NCBI GenBank assembly: GCA_022885665.1
Contig: JAGQDJ010000074.1
Span: 165,787-229,786, forward strand
DNA: 64,000 nt
DNA from: Triops longicaudatus
Lineage: Eukaryota > Arthropoda > Branchiopoda > Notostraca > Triopsidae
Reading direction: 5' to 3'
Shown: piece after piece, positions 12,093 to 25,400 of the stretch
Numbering within the stretch: position 1 is the stretch's first letter
How the letters are laid out: every line of letters starts with the position of its first letter
Translations under genes and position numbers: made by a program
Notes under the pieces: generated by a model
Told to the model about the DNA's origin: nothing
The model's input: the letters and a program-made list of their open reading frames with translations, nothing else
Database searches by the model: none

Positions 12093-14499
12093 TAGAAGCT
12101 ATAAAACACATTGTCCTCGCTGGGAATTTTTATGAAGTATCATTTTATTTTTTTCTATAGCTGCACACTACACCTCAAAACGTACTTTGTTGAAAAGATT
12201 TCTTATTTTTTTTTATTGTCTCTATTTTGTTTATTTATTTATTTTATTTTTTTTTGCATTTAGTTTTCTTGAATGTTCTCGCACAAAAATTCATTGCGTT
12301 AAAAACTCTTTCGTCTTTATGTGTGCGGAATAAGGGTGGAGGTTGGGATAGGAAATACTGGTGACAGTCGTGGAAGCGTAACGGTCTTGGTTTTAATCTA
12401 GACTCGGCTTTTATTGTATAAAAGAGTGGAAGAAGGAGTGCAGAGCGCAAGCTAAGGGCGCTTCGTAATGTGCAGCAATTAATTGCGGAACGAATGCGAT
12501 GTGACAAGACCAAGGGGAGACGCTCGTGTGTGGATATGTGTGTTACGCGAATGGGTGGTCAAAAGACGAAATCTCCCCCGCACACGAGTTTATGACGTTG
12601 CTGGGATTTTCTTTGCATTGGGTTACTTTGGAGTTCCCGTGAATAGGAGCCAGGACCGATTTTTTCACTTTATTTTCTTTTTTAAAAAATACAAATAGAT
12701 AATATCTCTGCTTGTCCCATGTCGTCAGGAGCTAAAGCTTGTTCCATTTGAGGTCCTTTTTGAGCTGTTGAAGCGAGTGGCCGTTTCTTAACCCCCACGA
12801 CATCTTGTTTATCTTCTTCCCCTTGTATGGCTTCTTTTTTGTTTGCCGCGCCTTAGAGCCTTTCTTCAGATTGGAGTAGCTAAATCTTCAATTGGACAAA
12901 ACTTGCTTTCTTTACGTGACCGGCCCATTTCACCCAGACTTCACAAATGGCGATGAAGTTTGCTCAAGATACAATTCCAACAGTTTGTCCTTTTTAAGTG
13001 TTTTTCTGTTCCACACCGTCATCTTATAGCTTTAGTTACGTTTTTCAGTAAGTTTTAATTAGGTAAACTTTTCACGTTAGAGGCGCTGGGAGTCAAACCG
13101 AGCGAACGGAAAAACAAGCTGTAGCCTGTGACGCATTTTAACGCTGTTTTTAACAAGAAATAGGTCGATTTTTTTACGAAATTTGCACCAAGAATAAATC
13201 CTGCTTGTAATGCTAGAGAGTGAAAAGTTTCGATCGAAAAGCTCTTGGAGGTGAAAAAAAGGCGACGGACTTGTGCAAAAAAAAAGAAAAAACTAGACAA
13301 AATTCTCAAGTAAAACAGTTTTATTTTCAAAGTGGCAGAATTATTACATAAGCTGGATTTTATGTCTTTTGATGATACATTGTAACGACGCTAGTAAACT
13401 AAGCGCATAAATAAATCACATATTGTTCTAATGTCACTAACATGAGAGTTTCGGATTAATAGTACGTTGTTGCAGAACTGTTGGATTCTTATCATCTTGT
13501 GGATATTATTTCTTGAAAAAGAGAGACTAGAAAATTCACTGGAGGGATTTGTTCGCTCAATAGGAACTTGGCGACGCGTCATTTGCATATGCTTCCATAT
13601 CCATTCTTTTTTCTTTTCAAGCCAATTTAACGAGCCACTTGCATGTGCTTTTAAATTGGTGGCAAGTTGGATGGAGGTCAAACAGCGATGTTTCACTACG
13701 CGAGCGTGAATGACATGAACACTGCATACCACTTTACGCGTTCATGGCTGAGTTTCAACTTGGGGGATGCTCGCTGCCATTTTGCATTCGAATAAATCTT
13801 CATGTTCGACTCCGACGAGTCGAGACATCTTCCTTGTAAAGTAGGCTACCATCGAGGGCGTACACACAACCCAGCAGTATTACTGCGCTGCGTGTCATAC
13901 AGCAGCCTGATAAGCCACGACACCAACATCCATTCTATGAAAAAATAGACCAAAGAACCCGTAAAATGATCCATCCTTCTTAATAGTCGCCCATAAACCT
14001 AGGATTATCACTGTCCTTCATCTGTTTCTTGGATTTCTGCCTTTGCACAAGCTACAAAGAATAAAAATTGCCCCGAAGTAATTAAGAGTTACGACCAAAC
14101 GGCATTCAACGTTTTTTTAATGAGCTTTGGGAGCGTTTTGGCGCTACGAAAACGACAAGACCTCAACTATGGCGTTACAAAGCGTTTGTATTTTCTGGTC
14201 AGCTACAATTAAGCGCAGACATGGGATCTAGTGCAGTAATTGGAGCCCTGGTTGGGGCTTGTCTTACTCAGCGACAGACACACGTCCTTGTCTTCAAGCT
14301 TTCATCCAATGAGGACATTAAAATGCATGGCTTTCCAGATCTGGCAGTTCTCACAGTCCCCCATACATGCAGCATCCACTCCTTTTTACATTCAAACCAG
14401 GCAGTCAGTGGGATGGGTGGAGGCGGGCATCTGGTGCCATAACACATACACGTGCTCTGCCGATCTCTCACACTTCTGGTGCCCCAAAACTCATCGATA
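12093..14499. other. stretch without a supported gene, downstream of PMVK
   Basis: No recognisable coding exon was found. The open frames here are short, AT-biased and show no domain signatures. The right end (about 14300-14499) should be the 3' UTR of the phosphomevalonate kinase gene. Apparent plus-strand frames at 14221-14671 overlap its last exon in antisense and are shadows. Confidence 0.5.
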
Positions 14500-15594
14500 T
14501 CATATTAACTTGCTCCAAGAAACTATTAAGGATAAATTATCTTCCAGCATCCCACAGTCTCCGTCATTATGGACCACCAAGTCCCAATTTTGCATATCGT
14601 CCAAGTTGCATTCGGATTCTGCGTCGTCAATGCCTGCGAAAAACAATGTGTTTTTAAAATACTTTTTATAATTTATTTGTTATGTTTAAATGTATTTATT
14701 TTGCTTATTTGTCGTTATTTTTTAATATTTTTTTTATTTATTTTTTTTTTATTTATTTTTTTTATTTATTTTTTTTAAAAGGGAATTCAACGTTACCAGG
14801 CGTATAAACCCAGTTCCGAGAGAGTCTGGTGTGCTCCGAAGCTTGGACGCGGACTGTTTTGACGCGTTCGCCGTACTGGTCGCGAAAGAAAGCCAGATCT
14901 GTTTTCCGTCTCACGTCCGACACGATCCAAATAGGCTTTTCCTCAGCTGTGGTACGAAAACATAAAAGTTTTAAGTTTTTAGTAAGCATGTGACTCGGTA
15001 CAACCGTTAGACATGGCGATAGCTGCACGGCAAAAGTAACCGGGATCCTGGCGTCGCATTTCCTCGCCCCATTGGATCATCTCCAGCCGGTATTGCTCTT
15101 TGTATGCGCCCGGCTCCAGCAGTTTCTCCAAATCCAGATTCTTTGACTTGGCCCAGTGTGATTTGATGGGCGCAGATAACCTTAAGACCACGGTATTGCC
15201 AGCTCCAATCCTGTAAGCCGAGAAAATTAGCAATTCAACTTAGAATTCGACGGCCAAATTAAAGAATTTTTTTCTAAATATATCCAACAATTAAACATCT
15301 GAAGCTTCATATTGTAACTCAAAATCAATGTTTATTAAATAAGAAAATTCATTATTTTTCTGAATTTCTAGGCATAAAAAGACGCCCATTTCAGGCAGCG
15401 CATCGGTTTATGGCGCCCCAGCCCCGCCACACGACCCCCTGGTGTGCACTCAGTAAAACAAACTAGAGATACAGAACGAGAATAAAGATGAGTTCATACC
15501 GTTCAAGCAAATTATCGGTGACGTAATCCTTGCCAGACTTCCGTTTCCCGCTAACCAGTATGACTAACTTCGGATTGTGAAGCGCTGGATCCAT
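14500..15594 (-). CDS. PMVK: phosphomevalonate kinase (animal type)
   Basis: Four exons on the minus strand: 15500-15594, 15005-15210, 14797-14946, 14500-14633; 194 residues, against 192 in the human enzyme. It phosphorylates mevalonate-5-phosphate to the diphosphate in the mevalonate pathway. Seen: the N-terminal nucleotide loop GKRKSGKDYVTD (residues 16-27), then LRLSAPIKSHWAK, YKEQYRLEMIQW, DPGYFCRAA, PIWIVSDVRR, VKTVRV and the C-terminal block DDAESECNLD. All are signatures of the animal PMVK family, which is unrelated to the GHMP-type yeast enzyme. The start ATG directly precedes the family start. Intron phases 2, 1 and 1 join cleanly. The protein ends SKLI: a peroxisomal SKL tripeptide followed by one extra isoleucine. 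It is divergently oriented to HMG-CoA reductase, 3.8 kb away. Confidence 0.96.
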
Positions 15595-16391
15595 TTATCT
15601 TTTTTATTACAATTTTTCAAGCACGAGAGTTGTGTCCTGCCAAAACGTATTCAAAAATGAAAATCAAAACAATTTCTCGCGCCATCTCCTGGTGAAATTA
15701 CGAGCCATTTTTGGAGTGCGATATTTGTAACAGAAAAAGCGAGTTCAGCAAGGTTTCACTCGAACAGCGCTACCCGGAGCAAGCGTGGTTGGCACGGCCT
15801 GTCGCAGGTACGGCACTGCGAGGAGCGGGTAAGTCGAAACCTCTTATACTCCTTTTTTATGTGCTTGTGTTTTTTTTCTAGTTTTTCTAGAATTTCGGAG
15901 CTAGTTAGCATTACCAGGACTTTATTTGCAAGTTTTCAGTCTTTCAGGAGAATATTTAAGTTATTTTTCCGGATTCAAGTGATTTAGTAGTGTTTATTTC
16001 CTTCTAAAGCAGGAAAAATTTTAGCATCAAGCCTAGTTTTCCCGCCATTTCTCGCAATTCGCTGTTCACCGTTGATTCTCGAACGCTAGGAGAATTAGTT
16101 GTTGCCTAGCAACTTGTTTGTCTGTTGACGTGAACGCAATTGTGTAAAGAGTTTCCGAGAAGACATACCGATAAATCCTCAAGTTTGGAAGATAAACCCA
16201 AAGGCAGCTTGGTTTTATCAGGGGTGTTAGGTAAGCTTCTGTATTCTAGTGTAATTTTTGAAGATAATCTCCCGTAGTTTCGTCAGTTTCCTTTGTTTTT
16301 ATAACTCCGCCTTTTCCTGTTCTTTTATCAAGCAACTGGCTTCAAGTAAGGTTTAGTCTTGTGCAAACTTGCAATTAAACTCTATTTGCAG

Positions 16392-16510
16392 ATTAGTACT
16401 GGACACAGATAAAATATGCTACCTAATCAGGAGGACGGAACACTTCCCTTTGAAATGAGAAGCATTTTTCGCATAAAATGCACATGGAAGTTAATTTTTA
16501 TAAAGCTTAT
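16392..16510 (+). other. candidate upstream leader exon (HMGCR side)
   Basis: Bounded by a pyrimidine-rich acceptor ending TTTGCAG and a consensus donor GTAAGTG. It contains an ATG at 16416 in a frame open to the donor (MLPNQEDGTLPF...). Joining that frame to the HMGCR start exon gives a stop, so if spliced to HMGCR it would be untranslated leader with an upstream ATG. It could instead belong to a separate small transcript. Confidence 0.35.
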
Positions 16511-18685
16511 GTAAGTGAAGTATTTTACGGTAAAGGTAACGTTTTCAAATAAGCGTGCAATATTCTCAGTCTCCTTTATAGAAAGCTTGCAGTTTTATCC
16601 ACTTCAGGGGCCTTTAAAACTTGACAAAGTTATACTTTGTTAAACTTGAAGAAAATTAATTGAAAGGATTTAAAAAAGTAAAAAGATCTTTTTCAATTGA
16701 TACAGTTTATAGTTAGATTATTTTAACTTTAAGTGAATTCTGTTGATCCTATAGCTTTTTGTGTTGGCAGAAAGTCAATTCAGTGTAAAATTCTGCTTTA
16801 TTTTAGTTTTAGTTTTTTATATAAAACTTGTTACACTAGTATCACAAATTAGGAAGCCTACATTATAAAACTTTCCCATCTTATTAGCTTAATAACCAAA
16901 AAAGTGCTGATGCCCAACATTTTTTATATTTGTTTATTATTTTTTTCATACTCAGAAGTTCCTGGCCCGTATCCCGAATGATTCCAATACATTTAAAAAC
17001 TAGGTTTGAAAATTTGCCTAGAACATTCCGACGTAACTTTGAGTTCGTTTACGTCGATTTAGCTAATAATTTCAGACTAATTTAGCTAATATCGTTGGGT
17101 TAATTTAGCTTATTTATTGTTATATTTAGCATATTTTAAGTTATTTATTATTATTATTACTTAGATATTATAAAGTGTATGTGCAAGTAACCCAAATTTA
17201 AATAGTATTAGTTTTCAGTAAGAGCGTTGTCTATTTTTATAAAATACTAAAAATAAAAAACACTGGTATAACCAGTCGAAAAGGAAAGTGTTCTGGTTTC
17301 TTTTTGATGTGTCATATCATGTGTGAAGCACGTTGCCCGTGTCATGTAACGTGTGTTCTTTTGAGGTCATGACCACCATCAATCTCGCGGTATTTGGAGA
17401 GAATGAAGTTCAAGGCTAATGATCTGCCAGTACTTTGCCGAGACAAACATGTCTGACCAGTCCTGAAACAGATCTTGCACATTATATCAGGATATCCTCA
17501 AACGCCTTTACTTAACTTTTTTTATTTTTAGCCTAGTTAACGCCCTGTTGTAGTTCAAAAATCTTAATCACTTTTAACGAGCGATGTGGGCCAGGGACAA
17601 AGCACCCCAAGCATTTGCATACAACAGAGGTGAAAGGCATAACTTTTCTCCATGAAATGCCTTAACGGGCATCGCATCAGAAGATGAAGGCTTGAAGTGT
17701 GAAGTAAACAGGAAAAAAGATCATGTGTAAAAACACTCTTGGCTGCACTTTGTCAAAAATACAACCACGGTGACATTGACCTGCTTTTTCTTCCCCTTCC
17801 CACTTAAAAACCACTTATTGGAACTTCCTACAAACTTATCAGGGAAGATTTTCTTTCCTCGCAATTCCAAACTGCGCCACAATCCCCTTATCTTCTTAAA
17901 ACACTTCTTTAAAATAAAAATTAATAAAAATAAACTAATTATAAAATATAATAAAGTCTAGTAAAAAGAAAAATAGTATAGAAATTATGTAATAAAATAT
18001 AATAAACATAAAAAACAAATAAAAATCAATGAAATATATATTAAAAAATTCCTAAATATTTCAAATTATGTACACAACGAAATAGGTCAATCCGAAATTA
18101 CTCAAATAGCAAGGAATTGTAAGAAAAAAATTTTCCTAAAGCAGTGTGTTTCTTTTACAACTGATACAGTGTATGGAAAAAAGTTTTAAGAAGGTTTAAC
18201 GTAGCTTTTTATTAATTGCTGAACGTTTTATTATTGTTTGCTTGATTTTAACTCACTTTTCTCGTAAACTGTGAGTTCTATTCCTATTTTGTTATTTATT
18301 TTTATATTTTGTTATTTATGTGTTTAATATTTATTTATTTATTTTATTTATTTTTTATCTTTTTTTTAAATCAGTGGCGTAAATGCATTCTATTGAGTAC
18401 ATAAAACGGGCGCAGACAGCTGGGCTAAATTAAACGGGAAAACCCTAGAACGTATGATGACTCTTCTATTTTCCCGCCTGGAAGAGTTTATAAACCGTTT
18501 CCCAGAACGTCTACCGTCATCTTGCTCAAATGACGTCTCCGCTTCTTTAATTTTTATTTTTAATATTTTTTTTTATTATTTTTATGTTTAATTATTTTTA
18601 TTTTCCACTATTATATGATCTCTTTATATCGAAACCCCTTAGCGCTCGATTCGAACGTTCGATCATCAGAAATTCCTTACGTCAA

Positions 18686-18754
18686 CGCTTTTTTAGATGT
18701 ACAAACGAACTTATTTTTTAAAAAAATAAGTTCGTTTGTACATCTAAAAAAGCG
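18686..18754. repeat. 69-bp perfect palindrome (34-bp arms, 1-bp centre)
   Basis: Arms 18686-18719 and 18721-18754 are exact reverse complements, starting CGCTTTTTTAGATG, with a single central A at 18720. Transcribed, it would form a near loop-free hairpin; as DNA it could extrude a cruciform. It lies upstream of HMGCR. No target duplication is evident. Confidence 0.95.
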
Positions 18755-19190
18755 ATAAAAATTCGTAGGAAATCAGCCCTGAGCTTGATTGCTTTTGATT
18801 TGCAGCCAATAATGTAGCACTTTTATTAGCGTCTTCTGGTATTATCTCGTTCTTTATCTCAACCACTGCATCCTTACTACGCAACGACTCAGGTTCGCGA
18901 ATTAAGCCCTGAATCATACCGTTGCAATCAATGGCGCCCATTTTAGGACAAATGACCGATTTTGGTCACGCAAAATAAAAAGACTAAGAAACGTAAGCCC
19001 TCCTTTTCACGCAAAAGGAAAAGCTCTTAACGCCCATTTCAGGGGAAAACGAGTTCCTTTTAGTCGCTGGCCATCGTTGGACTAAGCACAGAATCGTTTT
19101 TCTTGGGTGGGTGAGAGGAAGAAGTTGGGCATCTCGAGTTTCCGGTGAATCCCGGCTCGTAACCTTATCCTTCTGGTACCGCAGCCCGCG

Positions 19191-19227
19191 TTAATATAGT
19201 CCCGCGTGATTGTGGGCCAGTGTCAGA
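19191..19227 (+). promoter_or_regulatory. putative proximal core promoter of HMGCR
   Basis: TTAATATAG at 19191 lies about 31 bp upstream of GTCAGACC at 19222, which resembles an arthropod TCAGT initiator. Local GC content rises, and the HMGCR start codon follows about 215 bp downstream without a clear intervening acceptor. No sterol-response element is obvious. Assigned by spacing only. Confidence 0.35.
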
Positions 19228-19439
19228 CCATTGTCGAACTCGCAACTGTTCTCTTCATTCGTTTCGAGACATTTTTTTATTTAATTTGGCCCCACACAAA
19301 AATAAAACGTTGTGTTGTGCACCAAAGAAAAAAATCTTAAAAAATAAGATACTTTGAAAAAAATAGAAAAAAATATAGTGAATAATTTCTGGCTGTGTTT
19401 GGGCTTTTTTGGGGGGTGTTAAGGCAGATTTCTTCCGTG

Positions 19440-22400
19440 ATGGGAGTTACTGGCCGTGTTTTCGCGGCCCATGGACGTTTTTGTGCCCGTCACCCCTGGG
19501 AAGTGATTGTGACCACGTTGACACTAACGTTATGCATATTAAGCGTGGGTGACTTCCAGCGCTATTGGAAAGTGGGCACGTTGCAAAGCGAGTTGGTGGC
19601 GGAAAATCAGGCAACGGCCTCCATTCCGACGTGGGGCAAAAAGACAGACACCAATGGAAGCTGCGGGAGTGGCATCAAATCTCCATTACTTGAGGTAAAG
19701 CTTGAAAACACGTTTTATAGTCTTGCCTTTATGAACAAAATTGTATTTACAAAAATAAAAATAAAATGACAAGGAAAAAAACTCGTTTGAGGACACCAAG
19801 CTTGCGTCAAGTCATGTGTAGTCAAGACATTGTGCTTCTAGTGGAAAACTACGTCTTTGGCTGGCGTTTTGTGCTCTGAGTATGGGCAAAGAAAGTTCAC
19901 AAAAATACCATTGAAATGGATAAAAACTGTTATTTAAAATTGTAAAAAAAATATACAATTGAAAAACTACAAAAATAGGCAATTGAAAGTGATATATTAT
20001 TAAAATTATTAACATATAATATTGAAAAATTATAAGAAATATTCAGTTGAAAAATGATAAAAAAAAATCTACAATGTGTGATAAAATATACTATTAAAAT
20101 TGCAAAAAAATATAAAGTGGAAAAATGTGTGAAAAAAACTCGTTCAAGAAAACAATTTCAAAAATAATAAGAAAGCAAAAAATCGTGTTGAAAATACAAA
20201 TAACAGGAAGCTGTGGGAAGCAAAATTCAAGACAATAATACAAAGAAAGAAGGAAATTCACGGGAAAGGGGTCGAAAGGGCTGTTGTGACGTAATGTTGA
20301 ATCAACAATGTGTTTAGTGTTTGCGTAGAGATGATTATGTTGTTGAAGGATTGAAGGCAGGTTCATGAAACGTATGTTTTGTGTTTGGAGAAGAGTTTGT
20401 TATTCTTTTCTAATGTTTTGGGTTTGTAATTTTCATGGGTGGGTTCTAGGATTACAATGCTGTCGACGTGATTGTGATGACCTTGATTCGCTGCGTTGCA
20501 TTGCTGTATACGTATCACCGTTTAAGGACCTTGCATAGACTCCAATCGCGGTACATTTTAGGTAATTGCCAACTTTTCAAACATTTCATCCTTTCACGGA
20601 ATTCTTAGTTTTCAAAAATTTCTTAGTTTTTTTTTTACCAATTTCGTAGACATTTTGGATGAGTCTATTTGATAGTCGATACCTTTGTCACGTTTTATCA
20701 ATTTTTTGTAGTCCAATTTTAGTCCAATTTTACCAATTGAACTATTATTTCGATTTTAGCTCAAAGCCTGTGTTTCCTCGTATGGAATATTTGGGAGTTT
20801 TCATGAAATTTTTATTCCTTTTGGCAGGTATTGCTGGGTTATTCACCGTCTTTTCGAGTTTCATATTCACTTGCAGCGTCATCAACTTTCTCCAAAGTGA
20901 CATTTCAGACCTGAAGTATGTCGGGTTTCGTTTTCTTAAGACGCTTGATATCGAATATCCAAATTTGAATCCATTTTCGTCTAATTTTGTGAATTTTTCT
21001 TGTCAACTTGCAGGGACGCATTGTTCTTCTTCTTGTTGCTGATTGACTTGTCCAAAGCGACGTTGTTAGCTCAATGGGCTTTAAGCTCGTCTTCACCCAC
21101 GACAGTCGAGGAAAGCATTTCCCAAGGCTTGTCTGTCATTGGCCCCACCATTACGCTCGACACCATCGTCGAAACACTTTTAATTGGCGTTGGAACCTTG
21201 TCAGGTATTTTATTTCCTTCTTTATCAACCATCAAGTAATTCCATAATTTTATTTAAGATATGAACTTGTGTTTCGTGACTTTATTTTTTCTATTTTATT
21301 TTATTTGTTTTGCATTTGATTCCAAAGTGTATCTAAAACACTGTTATTTCTGGTAATTGTTTCGTTATTTTATATATTTTTGTTAATGTTCATTACGCTA
21401 TATGTTTTATAAAGTTGCATTATAAAAATTTCATTTATTGCTGTATTTTTGCGTATTTGTATGGTTTGCATTCAATAAAATCAGTGATATTTTTAATATT
21501 AATTGTAATTTATAGTTCAAAACTTTTTTTTTTTTTTTTTTTTTTTTTGCAAATGCAGGTGTGAGGCGCTTGGAAATTCTGTGCTGTTTTGGTTGTATGT
21601 CGGCCATGGTGAACTTCGTCGTCTTCATGACCTTTTACCCAGCTTGCCTTGCGCTCATCATCGAAGTAATCCACAACACTTTTCTTTCCTGATGCTAACT
21701 GACTTATTTTTTGCAGTTATCCGGTAAGAAAATGGAATTAGAAGGCGAAGAAGCAGCTGTGTTGCGGAGTCCGTCCAGCAAGAATGCCAGTTCGTGGCAG
21801 ATCAAAGTGCTGAAGCAGATGTTGAGCAAAGAAGAGCCGAATCCAGTCATACAGAGAGTTAAACTGATCATGGCCGCCGGTTTGAGTATTGTTCACGCTC
21901 ACTGGTGAGCTCTTCTATTTTTGTATGCTTTTCCTTTCGCTGTTTCTATTCAGTTTTTGGTGCTGCGTTGGTAAGTACACGTGTGCAGTGGGCTCGAACT
22001 CGGTAAAACGTTTGACAGCCCTTTAAAAATTTTTTTTCTTTTTTACTAATTGTAGAGTCAGTTACGTCAGATTAGATCAATTATGGAGATTTTTTATAGA
22101 AAAGCTTACGGTTAGTTTTTTATTCTAGTTCTATTCTTGTATACTATTCTTCTATTCTTGTATATTTTATTATATTTCTTTAAGTGTTCTATTTACGTGT
22201 ATTTTTCTTTGACAGTCGTTGGCCTTTGATCCAAGATTTGAGTCTCGATTCGGAACCCAGTTTGGAACCCGGTGCTGGAACTTTGTGGGGTGACGCTCAT
22301 GCTACCGTACAAAACGCGGCTCCTGAGCAGTTAGAGTTGTCCCTTCTTAGGTAAAACACGTAAAAACTTTTCATCGAACTCGAAAAGTTCGTAAACTGTC

Positions 22401-25400
22401 GTTGCTTACGGTGGCTATTAAATTCTGGGATGTTTTTGTCATAAGACTGCATACAAAACTGTCGCAGAACTTTTGAGCCACTGGGAATAGGACTTTTGGA
22501 GTGAAGAAAGTATGAAATTAAATTTACTTTTTGCCTATTGCAGGTGGCTGAGCTTAAGAGCAGACCAGTTCGTGATCGTGATCTTACTATTGGCCCTGTC
22601 TATCAAATTTACTTTCTTTGACGATCGGGAAGAAGAGCGAAACGCGCCACAAATGCATCGGTCCTTGTCAACGGGCGAAAAGCGGATTCGCAGAATTAGC
22701 ATACCTTCTTCTTGGTGTGCTGAAAATGATGTCAATAAAGCCTTTTTGGCCAAACAAGGTAACTTAAAGACGTAAAGCTAGGAGTATCAAATAATTAAAA
22801 GAAAATACGACAATAAATTCCGAAAAAAATAATATATTGAATTAATTTATTTTGATTTCTTTTTTTCCAATTAAATAAATTCCCAGAAATAGTATAACAT
22901 AAAGTTATGCATATAAAGTGACGTTTGTTTTACTGACGGCGGCCTGTTTGCGACAAGTTTTTGGCCTTTTTGTACGCAAAATTTTTACTGGGTTTTTCAT
23001 TTTAGCCGATTTGGGGTTTGCTGTGCACCGTACCATGTCAGTCATGGTCGAAGATGAAGATGACGCTGAAGAAATTGCAATGGAAGACAAAGAAGTGCAA
23101 ACAGAAGTCACAGAAAAAGATAACGAACCCTTGTGGGGAATAGAAACTCCCCAAATTCGTGAACCGAGACCTTTACAAGAGTGCGTCAAAGTTTTAAAAT
23201 CGGAGGTAATCCATTATTGTAACGGTTAACATCGTAATAGCTTGTTATTTAACTTAAATAGTCGCGAAATAACGGAGAATAGTGTAATGAGATTAATTTT
23301 AAAAAATAAAAAAATGTATTTGAAAAGTTAACGCAGTTTTTAATTAGACACAAAACATGTTATTGTAATGTTTTGTTCTTTTTTGAACCCGTTTAGGTTG
23401 GAGCAGCTGGCTTAACTGATGAAGAAGTGCTCAGCTTAGTCGGCAGCAAACATATCGCAACGTACGCGTTAGAAAAAACGCTAGGTGACGCTAATCGGAG
23501 CGTCCGAGTGCGGCGAATGGTCTTGGCCCAGGCCAATCAATGCGAAAAGGCTTTTGCGAACCTGCCGTATTCAAATTACGACTATTCTCAAGTAAAGCCT
23601 ACCTCTGTTTATAGTCCACATTTATTTTAATCAAATGAAAGCAAATTCTATAGCACTTTCCATTAATTGTACAGCGTTTGAAACTTTACTTTCAGCTTAT
23701 GTGAAAAAACTCTTCGTAGATGTGAGTATTGTAGCATATAAACATAGGAAATGATTTTTTGAATTTTTATTTCTTAATCGGTTATTCCTAGATTCTTTAA
23801 TTTCTTGGTTTTTTGATCATTTTCCGTGCGTTTTTTTTTTTCATTTATTCCATTTGTTTGTCGTTTGTTTTATTTATTTTCGTATATTTATTTGCGATAA
23901 TGCGTTTCTTATTAATTTTCTAATCCTTTTTCCGTAGGTTGTGGGCGTGTGCTGCGAGAACGTTATCGGTTACATCCCGGTGCCGCTGGGTGTCGCAGGC
24001 CCGCTTTTAATGGACGGAGCCATGTATCACATACCGTTAGCTACCACCGAAGGCTGTTTAGTGGCGTCGACCAACAGAGGATGTCGGGCCGTGTTAGCGG
24101 GAGGCGGGGTCAGAAGTCAGCTCGTTGGCGATGGCATGAGTCGAGGGCCAGTGGTGCGACTGCCAAATATAGCACAAGCCAGGTACTGATCTTAAAATAC
24201 CGTAATTCAGTGCAGTAAGAATGATGTGGAACAAAATCTAAACCGTTTTTTATAAATTTTGTTTAGAAAGAAACAGTATTTTTAAAAAAATATTGATTTT
24301 TCTTTTCTTTTTAAAAAAAAATGAAACGATAATGTCTAAACGAATGAAAATAAGAGATGATGAAAGATTCAGAAGCGTATGGAAATTAAAAAGAAAAAGG
24401 TTAAAAGGATATCGTTAACACGGTTTTGTGTATTTCTAGTGAGGTTATGGCCTGGTTAGAAGACAAAGCCAACTTGGAAGTCATCAAAGCAGCGTTTAAT
24501 AAAACGAGTCGCTTTGCTCGTCTCCAGAAACTGCAAGTACGCATCGCCGGGAGACTCTTGTTCATTCGGTTTGTTGCCAAGACCGGTGACGCTATGGGAA
24601 TGAACATGATTTCGAAGGTATTTCATTAAATCTTCTAACTTGTCAATCTCTTTAACTTTCCAATTGTCTGAAGAAAAGAAATTTTCTTTCGACCTTTGTT
24701 AGTTCAGAGCTTGTAGCATTAGACATTTTACTATAATTTATTTCTCGAACATTTTTTTAATTTTTTTATATTTTGGGGTTTGAATTTTATGTTTTTCGAA
24801 AATTAATGGCTTTTTTTTCTCAGGGTACTGAAGCAGCTCTCAAGAAATTGCAGTCCGTGTTTCCTGAATTGGTGATCATCAGTTTAAGCGGGAATTATTG
24901 TACAGATAAGAAGCCAGCGGCTGTTAATTGGTAAAAATAACATTTTCTGTCTTGCTAACTACATAATCACTTATTTAAAAGTAAGAATTAAAGCTGAATG
25001 TCGCTTTAAAGAACGCGTATGTTGTGAATAGTGGAGCAGTAGCGTTCTTGGAAAAGTTTCGGTATTTTACCCTTTTGGGAAGCTTCATAAAACAAGATCT
25101 CACTGTCGTGGTAGAAACAAGGCCCCGTTTCGTCCTACGATATTCATTATTTTTATAGCTGAAGGGTTTCAGCGCACTTAAGGAGTTAAATCCCTTGTTT
25201 GAGCATTAATGAACGCAAAATTGAGGTGAAATTGTGAGCTGTCTCGTTAACGCTCTTCTTTCCAAATCTATGAACGCAATTAAGATCTGATAAGTTTTTT
25301 TTTACTTTATTTTATTTATTTTTTTCTTTTTTTAAAAAAAAAAAGACGCTTATTCTCGTCCGTACTTTATTTCCTAATTCCAGGCTTAAGTGCGCATTTC

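Larger units (their letters stand above)
15595..19439. other. divergent intergenic region between PMVK and HMGCR
   Basis: This 3.8-kb stretch must hold both promoters. Several sites look like untranslated leader exons on the plus strand: a donor at 15829 (GCGG then GTAAGT), a donor at 16231 (TTAG then GTAAGC), and a candidate exon 16392-16510 between a strong acceptor and GTAAGTG. A more proximal core promoter for HMGCR is suggested by TTAATATAG at 19191-19199, with TCAGA 31 bp further on. A 69-bp palindrome lies at 18686-18754. A 65-codon minus-strand frame (18744-18941) has no recognisable domain. Confidence 0.5.

Noticed and set aside
14221..14671. Overlapping plus-strand frames of up to 143 codons
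   Set aside because: They lie opposite the last PMVK exon (14500-14633), which explains the coding-like signal; no domain in these frames.
19395..19439. In-frame extension of HMGCR upstream of the ATG
   Set aside because: It starts with GTG, not ATG, and arthropod HMGCR begins near the ATG at 19440.
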